NCBI RefSeq assembly: GCF_015351235.1
Contig: NZ_JADKSJ010000002.1
Coordinates: forward strand, 62,001-126,000
Source of the DNA: Plantibacter sp. VKM Ac-2880
GTDB taxonomy: Bacteria > Actinomycetota > Actinomycetes > Actinomycetales > Microbacteriaceae
Length of the DNA stretch: 64,000 nt
Direction: 5' to 3'
Positions 40,812 through 50,298 of this stretch are shown here, one piece after another (the stretch's first letter is position 1; the number at the start of each line of letters is the position of its first letter). The notes below the pieces were generated by a model. It was not told the origin of the DNA. It did no database searches and saw only the letters and a list, made by a program, of their open reading frames with translations. The translations under genes were made by a program, and so were the position numbers.

Positions 40812-42914
40812 ATGGCGAAGCTCTCTGCTCCACGTGCCCAGACCCGACCGACCGAACGCACCCATCACGGTGACACCGTGGTGGACCCGTACGAATGGCT
40901 CCGCGAGAAGGACTCGCCGGAGGTGATCGAACACCTCGAGGCCGAGAACGCCTTCACAGCGCAGGAGACGGACCACCTCGCCGGCCTGCGGGAGCGCATC
41001 TTCCAGGAGATCAAGGGGCGCACCCTCGAGACCGACCTGTCCGTCCCGACCCGTGCGGGCGACTGGTGGTATTACGGACGGAGCGTGGAGGGCCGGCAGT
41101 ACGGCATCCAGTGCCGGGTACCCGTCGCGGACGCCGACGACTGGACCCCTCCGACGCTGCCCGAGAGCGGTGCGGCGCCCGGCGAGCAGATCATCCTGGA
41201 CGCGAACGTCGAGGCGGAGGGACACGAGTTCTTCTCCCTCGGCAGCTTCGACGTCTCGGACGACGGCACCAGGCTCCTCTACGGGGTCGACGTCGAGGGC
41301 GACGAACGGTACACCGTCCGGGTCCGCGACCTCACGACCGGCACCGACCTCGACGACGAGCTCCTCGGCACCGCCGGTGGCGCCGAGTTCTCGCCCGACG
41401 CGTCGGCGATCGTCTACACGACGGTCGACGAGAGCTGGCGGCCCGACACCGTGCTCATCCACCGGGTCGGCACGGCCCAGTCCGCCGACGTCGTCCTCTT
41501 CCACGAGCCGGACGAACGGTTCTGGGTGGGTGCGGGCTTCACGCGCAGTCGCGCCCTGCTCCTCATCGAGGCGGGATCGTCGGTCACGAGCGAGACCCGA
41601 CTCCTCCCTGCCGACGCGCTGACCGACGAGGCTCGGATCGTCTGGCCGCGGACCGAAGGCGTCGAGTACAGCGTCGAACACCGTATCGCTGACGGCGACG
41701 ACCGCCTGCTCATCCTCCACAACCGCGACGCCCCCGACTTCGAACTCGTCGAGGTGCCGCTGGACGATCCACTGCAGGAACCGCGCGTCGTGGTCCCCCA
41801 CAGCAGTGAGCGCCGACTCGAGGACGTCGAGGCGTTCGCCACCGTGACCACCGTCGCCTATCGACGCGACGGCCTGACGCGCATCGGCCTGCTCGACGCG
41901 ACGACCGGCGACATCGACGAGCTCGGCTTCGACGAACCCCTCTCGAGCGTCGGCTGGCACGGGAATGGCGAATGGGTGCAACCGATGCTGCGATTCGGCT
42001 ACGGTTCGCTCGTCACGCCGTCGACCGTGCTCGAACTCGACCTCCGCTCGGGCGAGCGGTTGGTCCGCAAGCAGCAGCCTGTCCTCGGCGACTACGACCC
42101 GGCGCGGTACGAGCAGTTCCGGGAGTGGGCGACCGCCACCGACGGGACGCGGGTGCCCGTCTCCATCGTGCGCAGGCGCGGCCTCGAGGGCCCGGGGCCG
42201 CTCCACCTCTACGGCTACGGCTCCTACGAGGCGAGCATGGACCCGTCGTTCTCCATCGCCAGGCTGTCGATGCTCGACCGGGGCGTCACCTTCGCGATCG
42301 CGCACGTCCGCGGCGGGGGCGAGCTCGGCCGGCACTGGTACGAGGACGGCAAGAAGCTGCACAAGCAGAACAGCTTCAGCGACTTCGTCGACGTGGCCGA
42401 CCACCTCATCGCCGACGGCTGGACGACCCCCGGGCAATTGGTGGCCGAGGGCGGCAGCGCGGGCGGCCTCCTCATGGGCGCGGTCGCGAACCGTGCGCCG
42501 GACCGGTTCGCGGGCATCCTCGCCGGCGTCCCGTTCGTCGACGCGCTGACGAGCATCCTGGACCCGTCGCTGCCGCTCACCGTCATCGAGTGGGACGAGT
42601 GGGGTGACCCGCTGCACGACCCCGAGGTTTACGCCTACATGAAGGCGTACAGCCCGTACGAGAACATCGATCCGGCGAAGCAGTACCCGCGCATCCTCGC
42701 GACGACGAGCCTCAACGACACCCGCGTCCTCTACGTGGAGCCCGCGAAGTGGGTGGCCAGACTCCGCGATGCCGGCGCGCCCGCACTCCTCAAGATCGAG
42801 ATGAGCGCCGGCCACGGCGGCGTGAGCGGGCGGTACAACGCCTGGAAGGAGCGCGCGGAGGAACTCGCGTGGCTGCTCGACGTGCTCGGCCTCGCCAAGA
42901 CCGACGCCGCGTAG
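40812..42914 (+). CDS. S9 family peptidase (oligopeptidase B/prolyl oligopeptidase type)
   Basis: A 700-residue serine peptidase with an N-terminal beta-propeller (about residues 80-420) and a C-terminal alpha/beta-hydrolase domain. The catalytic serine is in VAEGGSAGGLLMGAVANRAP (GGSAGG motif), and Asp and His lie later in the region LNDTRVLYVEPAKWVARLRD and MSAGHGGVSGRYN. The segment YGYGSYEASMDPSFSIARLS is typical of oligopeptidase B. It cleaves short peptides, usually after basic residues, in the cytosol; no signal peptide is seen. It is a single gene and ends at a hairpin shared with convergent pfkA. Confidence 0.92.
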   Translation: MAKLSAPRAQTRPTERTHHGDTVVDPYEWLREKDSPEVIEHLEAENAFTAQETDHLAGLRERIFQEIKGRTLETDLSVPTRAGDWWYYGRSVEGRQYGIQCRVPVADADDWTPPTLPESGAAPGEQIILDANVEAEGHEFFSLGSFDVSDDGTRLLYGVDVEGDERYTVRVRDLTTGTDLDDELLGTAGGAEFSPDASAIVYTTVDESWRPDTVLIHRVGTAQSADVVLFHEPDERFWVGAGFTRSRALLLIEAGSSVTSETRLLPADALTDEARIVWPRTEGVEYSVEHRIADGDDRLLILHNRDAPDFELVEVPLDDPLQEPRVVVPHSSERRLEDVEAFATVTTVAYRRDGLTRIGLLDATTGDIDELGFDEPLSSVGWHGNGEWVQPMLRFGYGSLVTPSTVLELDLRSGERLVRKQQPVLGDYDPARYEQFREWATATDGTRVPVSIVRRRGLEGPGPLHLYGYGSYEASMDPSFSIARLSMLDRGVTFAIAHVRGGGELGRHWYEDGKKLHKQNSFSDFVDVADHLIADGWTTPGQLVAEGGSAGGLLMGAVANRAPDRFAGILAGVPFVDALTSILDPSLPLTVIEWDEWGDPLHDPEVYAYMKAYSPYENIDPAKQYPRILATTSLNDTRVLYVEPAKWVARLRDAGAPALLKIEMSAGHGGVSGRYNAWKERAEELAWLLDVLGLAKTDAA

Positions 42915-42923
42915 GCGGACAGG

Positions 42924-42959
42924 ACGACGCCTCCACCCCGGTCGGGGCGGAGGCGTCGT
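42924..42959. terminator. bidirectional hairpin between the oligopeptidase gene and pfkA
   Basis: An 11-bp outer stem ACGACGCCTCC/GGAGGCGTCGT (42924-42934 with 42949-42959), an internal A/C mismatch and a CCCC/GGGG inner stem in the 60-base convergent gap. Confidence 0.75.
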
Positions 42960-42974
42960 TCGTTCGTCGGGCGC

Positions 42975-44003
42975 CTAGCCGAAGAGGATGGCGGCCTCGT
43001 CGTAGCGCTCCTGCGGAACCGTCTTGAGCTTGCCGAGGGCCTCCTCGAAGCGGCAGTTGACGAGTTCGGTGCCACGGAGGGCGATCATCGTGCCCCAGTC
43101 GCCGGCCATGACCGAGTCGATCGCAGCCATGCCGAGTCGGGTCGCGAGGACGCGGTCGTACGCGCTCGGCACGCCGCCGCGCTGCAGGTGGCCGAGCACC
43201 GTCGCTCGGGATTCGATCCCCGTGCGACGTTCGATCTCCGGTGCGAGGACGTCGGCGATCCCGCCGAGGCGGGGGCGGTTGAACGCGTCGAGCCCCTTCT
43301 CGGAGTGCGCGGACTCCATCGTGTCGAGGGTGAAGCCCTCCGACACGACGATGATCGGCGCGCGCCCGCGCTGGTAGACGCTGTCGGCCCACTCGCAGAT
43401 CTGCTCGATGGACTGCGGCTGCTCCGGGATGAGGATGGCGTGTGCGCCGGCGGCCATCCCGGCGTGCAGGGCGATCCACCCCACGTGACGACCCATGACC
43501 TCGATCACCATGCAGCGCTTGTGGGACTCGCCGGTGGTGCGCAGGCGGTCGATGGCCTCGGTCGCGATCTCGACGGCGGTGTCGAAGCCGAAGGAGTAGT
43601 CGGTGGCGTCCAGGTCGTTGTCGATGGTCTTCGGGACGCCGACGATCTTCAGCCCGGCGTCGGTGAGGCGCTTCGCCGCAGCGAGCGTGCCCTCGCCGCC
43701 GATCGCGATGAGGGCGTCGATCCCGAGGCGGTCCATGGTGTGCTGCACGTTCTCCGGGCCGCCGTGGGGGCCCTCGAACGGGTTCGTCCGGCTGGTGCCG
43801 AGGATCGTGCCGCCCTGCTTGGCGAGCCCCCGCACACTGTGGCGGTCGAGTGGCATGGTCAGCCCTTCGACCACGCCTCGCCAGCCGTCGCGGATGCCGA
43901 TGAACTCCTGGTTGTGGATCTTGGTCCCCTTGAGCACCGCTCCTCGGATGACCGCGTTCAGGCCGGGGCAGTCGCCGCCGCTCGTGAGCACACCAATTCT
44001 CAT
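42975..44003 (-). CDS. pfkA: 6-phosphofructokinase, ATP-dependent type
   Basis: A 342-residue group III-type phosphofructokinase catalysing the committed step of glycolysis. It starts MRIGVLTSGGDCPGLNAVIR. At the nucleotide site it has G105 in IGGEGT, where ATP enzymes have glycine and pyrophosphate enzymes have Asp. Lys125 follows in PKTIDND, a lysine otherwise shared with PPi-PFKs. This glycine/lysine mix is known from ATP-using actinobacterial enzymes. Catalytic Asp is in TIDNDLD. The ATG at 44003 has GAGG 9 bases upstream; an ATG five codons earlier lacks one. Mycoredoxin diverges upstream. Confidence 0.92.
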   Translation of the reverse strand: MRIGVLTSGGDCPGLNAVIRGAVLKGTKIHNQEFIGIRDGWRGVVEGLTMPLDRHSVRGLAKQGGTILGTSRTNPFEGPHGGPENVQHTMDRLGIDALIAIGGEGTLAAAKRLTDAGLKIVGVPKTIDNDLDATDYSFGFDTAVEIATEAIDRLRTTGESHKRCMVIEVMGRHVGWIALHAGMAAGAHAILIPEQPQSIEQICEWADSVYQRGRAPIIVVSEGFTLDTMESAHSEKGLDAFNRPRLGGIADVLAPEIERRTGIESRATVLGHLQRGGVPSAYDRVLATRLGMAAIDSVMAGDWGTMIALRGTELVNCRFEEALGKLKTVPQERYDEAAILFG

Positions 44004-44130
44004 ATCAACAGTCCTCATGGGGATCGGGGCACCACCGGTGCCGGAAGTCATCCCCGACAATACCGTCTCGCCGCCGGTGGTTCATCCGGCCAGGGGCGGT
44101 GGCCCGGCGAGCCGGGGTTAGGCTGCTGGG

Positions 44131-44397
44131 ATGAGTGCCGACGACTACCTTCCCGCCGATGGCGGCATCACCATGTTCTCCACCACCTGGTGCGGATACT
44201 GCGCCCGGCTGAAGCACCAGCTGTCGGCTGCAGGGATCCCCTTCACCGAGATCGACATCGAACAGGTGCCGGGTACGGCCGAGCTCGTCGCCTCGCTCAA
44301 CGGCGGCAACCAGACGGTCCCGACCGTCATCTACCCCGATCGTTCCACCGCGACGAACCCCTCGCTCGCGCAGGTCAAGACCGCGCTCGGCGTCTGA
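44131..44397 (+). CDS. mrx1: mycoredoxin/glutaredoxin-like thiol oxidoreductase
   Basis: An 88-residue thioredoxin-fold protein with the redox motif CGYC in MFSTTWCGYCARLKHQL and the cis-proline VPTVIYPDRS. The CGYC motif and the absence of a glutathione site identify the mycoredoxin type, which reduces mycothiol-mixed disulfides in actinobacteria. It lies 128 bases from the divergent pfkA and converges with the SNF2 helicase gene. The start at MSADDYL has no strong ribosome site, but no other start fits better. Confidence 0.9.
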   Translation: MSADDYLPADGGITMFSTTWCGYCARLKHQLSAAGIPFTEIDIEQVPGTAELVASLNGGNQTVPTVIYPDRSTATNPSLAQVKTALGV

Positions 44398-44454
44398 GGA
44401 CCGCGAGCACCGACCAGGTGGCGTCGATCGCCGCCCGGTCGGGCACACCGGGTG

Positions 44455-46638
44455 TCAGCCGCCCAGGGCCTCGCGCAGCAGGTGGACGAGGGCGTTCAGC
44501 TGCACGGAGTCGACCGAGGCCACGTCCTGATCGCTGCCGTCGAGCGCTCGGGCAGCGAGCCCCTGCTTGCTGTCGATGAGTTCCGCGACCTTGGAGTCGA
44601 TCGTGTGGGCGGCGATGATGCGCCACGCCGTGACCGGCTCCTCCTGACCGATGCGGTGCACGCGGTCGATCGCCTGCGTCTGCTCCGCCGCCGTCCACGA
44701 CAGCTCGGCGAGCACGACGTTCGACGCGGCCTGGAGGTTGACGCCGACGCCTGCCGCCGTGAGCGAGCAGACCGCCACCGCGACCTCGGGATCGGTGTTG
44801 AAGGCGTCGATCGCGGCCTGGCGCGCCTGCGTGGTCTGGTCGCCGCGGAGCGACACGGTCTTCAAGCCTCGACCGGCGAACAGCTGCTCGGCGGCGTTCA
44901 TGACGTCGATGTGCTTCGCGAAGAACACGACCTTGCCGACGGAACGCGCGAGCTGGGCCGTGTAGTCGGCCGCGAGGACCGCCTTGGCCTGACCGATCTT
45001 CCGGATCATGGTGAACACGTTCTCGGTGCCGCCGGCGGCCTTCGACTCGTCGAGTTCCGCCTGGGCGACCATGCGCATGAGCTCGGTGTTCGGGTCGTGC
45101 AAGGCGTCGACGCGCTCGCCACGGGACTCCAACACGCGCACGTAGCGCGACTTGAGGCGCTGCCCGAGCTCCGCTTCTGCGTCGCGGATCGACCGGATCG
45201 CCTCGTCGTCGAGCTCGACCGGCAGGTCCGCGACCCGCTTCGCGGGGAGGTCCTTCGCCACGTCGAGCTTCTTGCGACGCACGATGCCCATGTCGATGAC
45301 CGCTGAACGTGCTGCGGCGTAGAAGGCGTGCTCGGCCGGCGTGAGGCCGGTGTCCTCGAGCCGCTCCATGAGTTCGGCGGTGGGCTTGCCGTCCTTGATC
45401 CAGCCGAGGAACTGCCAGATGGCGTTGAAGTCCTCGACGTCGTTGATGAGCGGCGTACCCGTCAGCGCGAGCATCAGCGGGTCCTGGCCGGGGGTCGCCT
45501 TCCGGATCCGGTTCGCGAGGGACAGCACGTGCTGGGACCGCTGGGAGTGGAGGTTCTTGATGAAGTGGGCCTCGTCGACCACCATGCCGCGGAAGCCGAG
45601 GGTCCCGAGCCAGGCGAGGTGGCGGTCGAGGACCTCGTAGTTGACGATGATGACGTCGGCGAAGGCGTCGAGGGCCTGGCCGTCGCCGTGGATGACCGTG
45701 GCCCGGCGGTGCGGCGTCCATCGCTCGACCTCGCGAGCCCAGTTCATCTTCACGACGTTCGGGACGATGACGAGCAGCGGGTAGGCCTCCGCCACGGAAG
45801 CGGCGAGGACGGACTGCGCCGTCTTCCCGAGACCGGGCTCGTCGGCGAGCAGGAAGGAGCGGTGCCCCTCCTTGACGCTCTCGACGAACCGCGCCTGGTG
45901 CTTCATGACCTCGAGGCCACGGGGGGAAAGTCGGTCGAGCTTGGGCGCGTCGGGGAGGTCCATCGAGGCCGCTCCCCCGCCGGAACCGAGCTCGAACGCC
46001 TTGTACAGGGGGCCCATGAGCTCCCAGCTGTCGAGGCGACGGCGCACGGTCGGCTGCGGTGCCGCCTGGCTGAAGTCCGGGGCGAGGAACGGATTGGCCA
46101 GCTGACGGGCCTTCACCGACTGCGGGATGACCTGCTTCTCGGCGAGCTCGGCCGGGACGACCGATTCCACGACGGGCTTCTCGACCGTGATGATGAGCTC
46201 GTCGGCGCTGAGTTCAGCGCCCGACTCGAGCAGCCAGTCACGACGGAGCCGCTGCGCGACCGGGCTCGTCGCGGCGTCCGCCTCGAGGAGCTGGATGAGC
46301 GAGGTGTCGCGCGCCGCGGTCTTCGCGAGGATGGTCGCGACGCCGTCGAGGCGCTTGAGGAGCTCGGCCCGGGTGGCGTCGCTGTAGCTCGTGTCGGCCT
46401 TGACCCGAGCGCGCTCCTCGCGGACCAGGAACGCGATGACCTGGTACTTGGTCCGGTTGGTGGGACCGACCTTGCCCTTCTGCGCCTTCGCCTCGACCTC
46501 GCGCACCTTGCGGGCGAGGATCGGGATGATGGGCGCGTCGTCGTCGTGGCGCGACGAGGACCCTCTGGGGTTCGAGCGGCCAGATGAACGGGTGCTGGAA
46601 CGCCCCTGGGAACGGCGTTGCTGGCCGGTGTGCGGCAT
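44455..46638 (-). CDS. SNF2-family DNA-dependent ATPase (HARP/SMARCAL1-like core)
   Basis: A 727-residue SNF2 helicase. Walker A is DEPGLGKTAQS near residue 266, Walker B is VVDEAHFIKN near 365, and the second RecA lobe has KVVFFAKHIDVMNAAEQLF and motif VI AIDRVHRIGQEEPVTAWR. The compact motor with a WAREVERWTP motif is close to HARP/SMARCAL1-type annealing helicases. The first 240 residues are basic (Arg/Ser-rich start) then helical and match no domain I know. The ATG at 46638 has AGGAGG 4 bases upstream. No methyltransferase or nuclease genes are adjacent, so it is not a restriction system; a role in replication fork remodelling is inference. Confidence 0.88.
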   Translation of the reverse strand: MPHTGQQRRSQGRSSTRSSGRSNPRGSSSRHDDDAPIIPILARKVREVEAKAQKGKVGPTNRTKYQVIAFLVREERARVKADTSYSDATRAELLKRLDGVATILAKTAARDTSLIQLLEADAATSPVAQRLRRDWLLESGAELSADELIITVEKPVVESVVPAELAEKQVIPQSVKARQLANPFLAPDFSQAAPQPTVRRRLDSWELMGPLYKAFELGSGGGAASMDLPDAPKLDRLSPRGLEVMKHQARFVESVKEGHRSFLLADEPGLGKTAQSVLAASVAEAYPLLVIVPNVVKMNWAREVERWTPHRRATVIHGDGQALDAFADVIIVNYEVLDRHLAWLGTLGFRGMVVDEAHFIKNLHSQRSQHVLSLANRIRKATPGQDPLMLALTGTPLINDVEDFNAIWQFLGWIKDGKPTAELMERLEDTGLTPAEHAFYAAARSAVIDMGIVRRKKLDVAKDLPAKRVADLPVELDDEAIRSIRDAEAELGQRLKSRYVRVLESRGERVDALHDPNTELMRMVAQAELDESKAAGGTENVFTMIRKIGQAKAVLAADYTAQLARSVGKVVFFAKHIDVMNAAEQLFAGRGLKTVSLRGDQTTQARQAAIDAFNTDPEVAVAVCSLTAAGVGVNLQAASNVVLAELSWTAAEQTQAIDRVHRIGQEEPVTAWRIIAAHTIDSKVAELIDSKQGLAARALDGSDQDVASVDSVQLNALVHLLREALGG

Positions 46639-46804
46639 GCTCCTCCTGAGCAGTCGAGAATGCCTCATCGGCCGAGGGGCCGGAAGAGACGGGCGTCGGG
46701 CCCGACTGGTCGTCGTGGAGCAACAGAGCGTTGCACGAGACCGACACGGGCGCCCGACGGGCGTGTGCCCAGTCTACGCCATCGGCCGCATCGCTCGCGA
46801 GCGC

Positions 46805-47197
46805 TCAGTCGGCGGCGTCCTCGAGGAGTCCAAAGCGCTCGAGCTCGGCGTCGTCGAGCATGCGCGAACGGATGAGGAAGCGCTGACCCGTGGGCGCCTC
46901 GACGCTGAACCCGCTCCCCCGGCCCTGGACCACGTCGATCGTGAGGTGCGTGAACTTCCAGTACTCGAACTGAGAGCGCGACATGTACACCTCGACGGGA
47001 GCGTCGAGTCCGGCGACGTCGAGGGTGTCGAGCAGGACGTCGACCGCCCCGGTGCGGAACATCCCGACGGGGTAGCACATGGGCGAGCTCCCGTCACAGC
47101 ACCCGCCCGACTGGTGGAACATGAGCGGCCCGTGTACCGCGGTCATCTCGCGCAGGAGCGCGGCAGCCGTCTCGGTGACGTCGACCCGTCCGGTCAT
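46805..47197 (-). CDS. DUF779 protein linked to aldehyde dehydrogenase
   Basis: A 130-residue DUF779 protein. It carries the invariant MFHQSGGCCDGSSPMCYPVG with paired cysteines that could bind metal, and EYWKFTHLTIDVVQGRGSGF. DUF779 genes almost always sit beside acetaldehyde-type dehydrogenases, as here, and a metal- or redox-assisted role in aldehyde oxidation has been proposed by such context; the function itself is unproven. The start has GGAGGAC 5 bases upstream. A 17-bp hairpin lies between it and the aldehyde dehydrogenase stop, so its level may be set by partial readthrough. Confidence 0.9.
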   Translation of the reverse strand: MTGRVDVTETAAALLREMTAVHGPLMFHQSGGCCDGSSPMCYPVGMFRTGAVDVLLDTLDVAGLDAPVEVYMSRSQFEYWKFTHLTIDVVQGRGSGFSVEAPTGQRFLIRSRMLDDAELERFGLLEDAAD

Positions 47198-47256
47198 GGT
47201 GTCCTCCGTCGTCTCATCACGGGGTCTCCGAGCGGCCGTGCCGACCCCCGGGGCCT

Positions 47257-47299
47257 GGTCCGCGGGTGGCGCGACCCGAACGCGCGCCACCCGCGGACC
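47257..47299 (-). terminator. intercistronic 17-bp hairpin between aldehyde dehydrogenase and DUF779
   Basis: A perfect 17-bp stem (47257-47273 with 47283-47299) with a 9-base loop, starting 7 bases past the dehydrogenase stop. It may be a full terminator or a readthrough attenuator within the operon. Confidence 0.75.
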
Positions 47300-47305
47300 C
47301 GTCGA

Positions 47306-48829
<1,524 letters not shown>

Positions 48830-48942
48830 GGCACTCCTTGTCGACGACGTTGTCGGTGGCCGCACCGCTCAGGTGCGTGCGGACGACGCTACCGGCAGGC
48901 AGGTTGCATGAGGTTGCGCCGCGGCTCGACCCGGATCAGCGG

Positions 48943-50238
48943 TCAGCTCGCCGCGAGATCGGCTTCGAGCGCCTCCACCCGGGCGACGATCCCCGCCCGC
49001 TTCGGCGAGCGCGGCTGCAGCGCTCGCAGGCAGGCGTGGAGGACCTCGAGGTCGTCGGGGGCCGCGGCGCTCCCGAGGTAGTCGTACAAGAGGTCCGCCG
49101 ACGCGTCGGTCAGCATCGCCTCGCGGAGCCTGGTCGCCACCAGCTCGCGCAGCTCGACGATGCCGGGCGCGGTGGAGTCGGGGAGCAGCGGGCCCGGGTA
49201 GGCGGCGAGCGCAGCCCGGTGGGCGCCGCGGTCGAGCAGGGACAGCACCTGATGGGCGTCGAGCTGGAGGGGTGCGGTGAGGCGATACGGGCGGGAGGCG
49301 GGGACGAGTGACGGCGCGGACGCGGTCAGCACCCTCCGGAGTCGCACGAGCTCGGCCCGCAGGGTGACCGCCGCCTCGTCGGCGTCGTAGAGCCGGTCGG
49401 CGAGCGCATCGGCACTGAGACCCTGACGATGCCAGGACAACAGCGTCAGGATCTCGGCGTGACGGCGACTGAGCTCGATCGGTCGGTCGGCCCCGTGGCC
49501 GACGAGCAGCCCGGTGTCGCGGCCGAGCACCTGCAGTCCCGCCCGGACCACGGTCGGACGGGGCGTCTCCCGACGTCGGCCGCGTCCGGTCGAGGAACGA
49601 TCGGTGAGCGCCCGCAGGCGTTGCACCATGATCTCGGACTCCACGGCTGCCGCGGTCGCCTCCATGAGCGGCAGTGCATGCGAGGCGACGGCCTGCGGCC
49701 CCCCGGTGATGTCGATCACCCCGATGATCCGCCTCGTCTCCGGATCGTGGACGGGCACGGCCGTGCAGCTCCACGGGTGCACGAGCCGGTTGAAGTGCTC
49801 GGCCGCGTGGATCTGGATCCCGTGGTCGAGCTCGAGTGCGGTGCCCGGCGCGCTCGTGCCGACCTCGCGCTCCGACCAGCCGGCGCCTTCGACGAACAGC
49901 ATGCCCTCCGCCTGACGACGCAGGTGGCGGTCGCCGTCGACCCAGAGCAGCCTGCCCATGGCGTCGCCGACCGCGACGAGCATGCCGGAGTCGTCGTCGG
50001 CGTCGTCGACGAGCAGCCTCGTGATCACCGGCAGGACGCCGGCGAGTGGATGACCGAGCCGGTGGTCGCGCAACTCGTCCTCGTCGAAGGCGAGCTCTGG
50101 CAGGAGGTTGTCCGGATCGAGGTGGCGGTCCATCGACCGCTCCCACGACTCGCGGACGAGCCGCCTCACGAGTCCGCGCTGCGCGTCGGCACGCGCCGGG
50201 GCCGCCAGCCAGGGACTGGTCACCTCACCACCACCCAT
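48943..50238 (-). CDS. AcoR-like GAF-domain transcriptional regulator
   Basis: A 431-residue regulator typical of actinobacterial aldehyde dehydrogenase loci. The N-terminus resembles AcoR (SWERSMDRHLDPDNLLPELA), a GAF sensor follows at about residues 85-220 (RQAEGMLFVEGAGWSEREVG, HNR-like IQIHAAEHFNRLVHPWSCTA and IGVIDITGG). The sigma54 ATPase domain of true AcoR is absent. The C-terminal half has a winged-helix-like segment (RHAEILTLLSWHRQGLSADA). It probably activates the downstream aldehyde dehydrogenase in response to an alcohol or aldehyde. Start is either ATG 50238 or GTG 50223; both have purine-rich upstream sequence. Confidence 0.85.
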   Translation of the reverse strand: MGGGEVTSPWLAAPARADAQRGLVRRLVRESWERSMDRHLDPDNLLPELAFDEDELRDHRLGHPLAGVLPVITRLLVDDADDDSGMLVAVGDAMGRLLWVDGDRHLRRQAEGMLFVEGAGWSEREVGTSAPGTALELDHGIQIHAAEHFNRLVHPWSCTAVPVHDPETRRIIGVIDITGGPQAVASHALPLMEATAAAVESEIMVQRLRALTDRSSTGRGRRRETPRPTVVRAGLQVLGRDTGLLVGHGADRPIELSRRHAEILTLLSWHRQGLSADALADRLYDADEAAVTLRAELVRLRRVLTASAPSLVPASRPYRLTAPLQLDAHQVLSLLDRGAHRAALAAYPGPLLPDSTAPGIVELRELVATRLREAMLTDASADLLYDYLGSAAAPDDLEVLHACLRALQPRSPKRAGIVARVEALEADLAAS

Positions 50239-50298
50239 CCACGTCGACCGGTTCTGCGGACAGTGTAACCGTCGCAGCCCGGCAGGTGGCGGATGTCC

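Noticed and set aside
44434-44452. Small CCCGGT/ACCGGG hairpin between mycoredoxin and the SNF2 gene as terminator
   Set aside because: Only six pairs with a seven-base loop, too weak to list with confidence.
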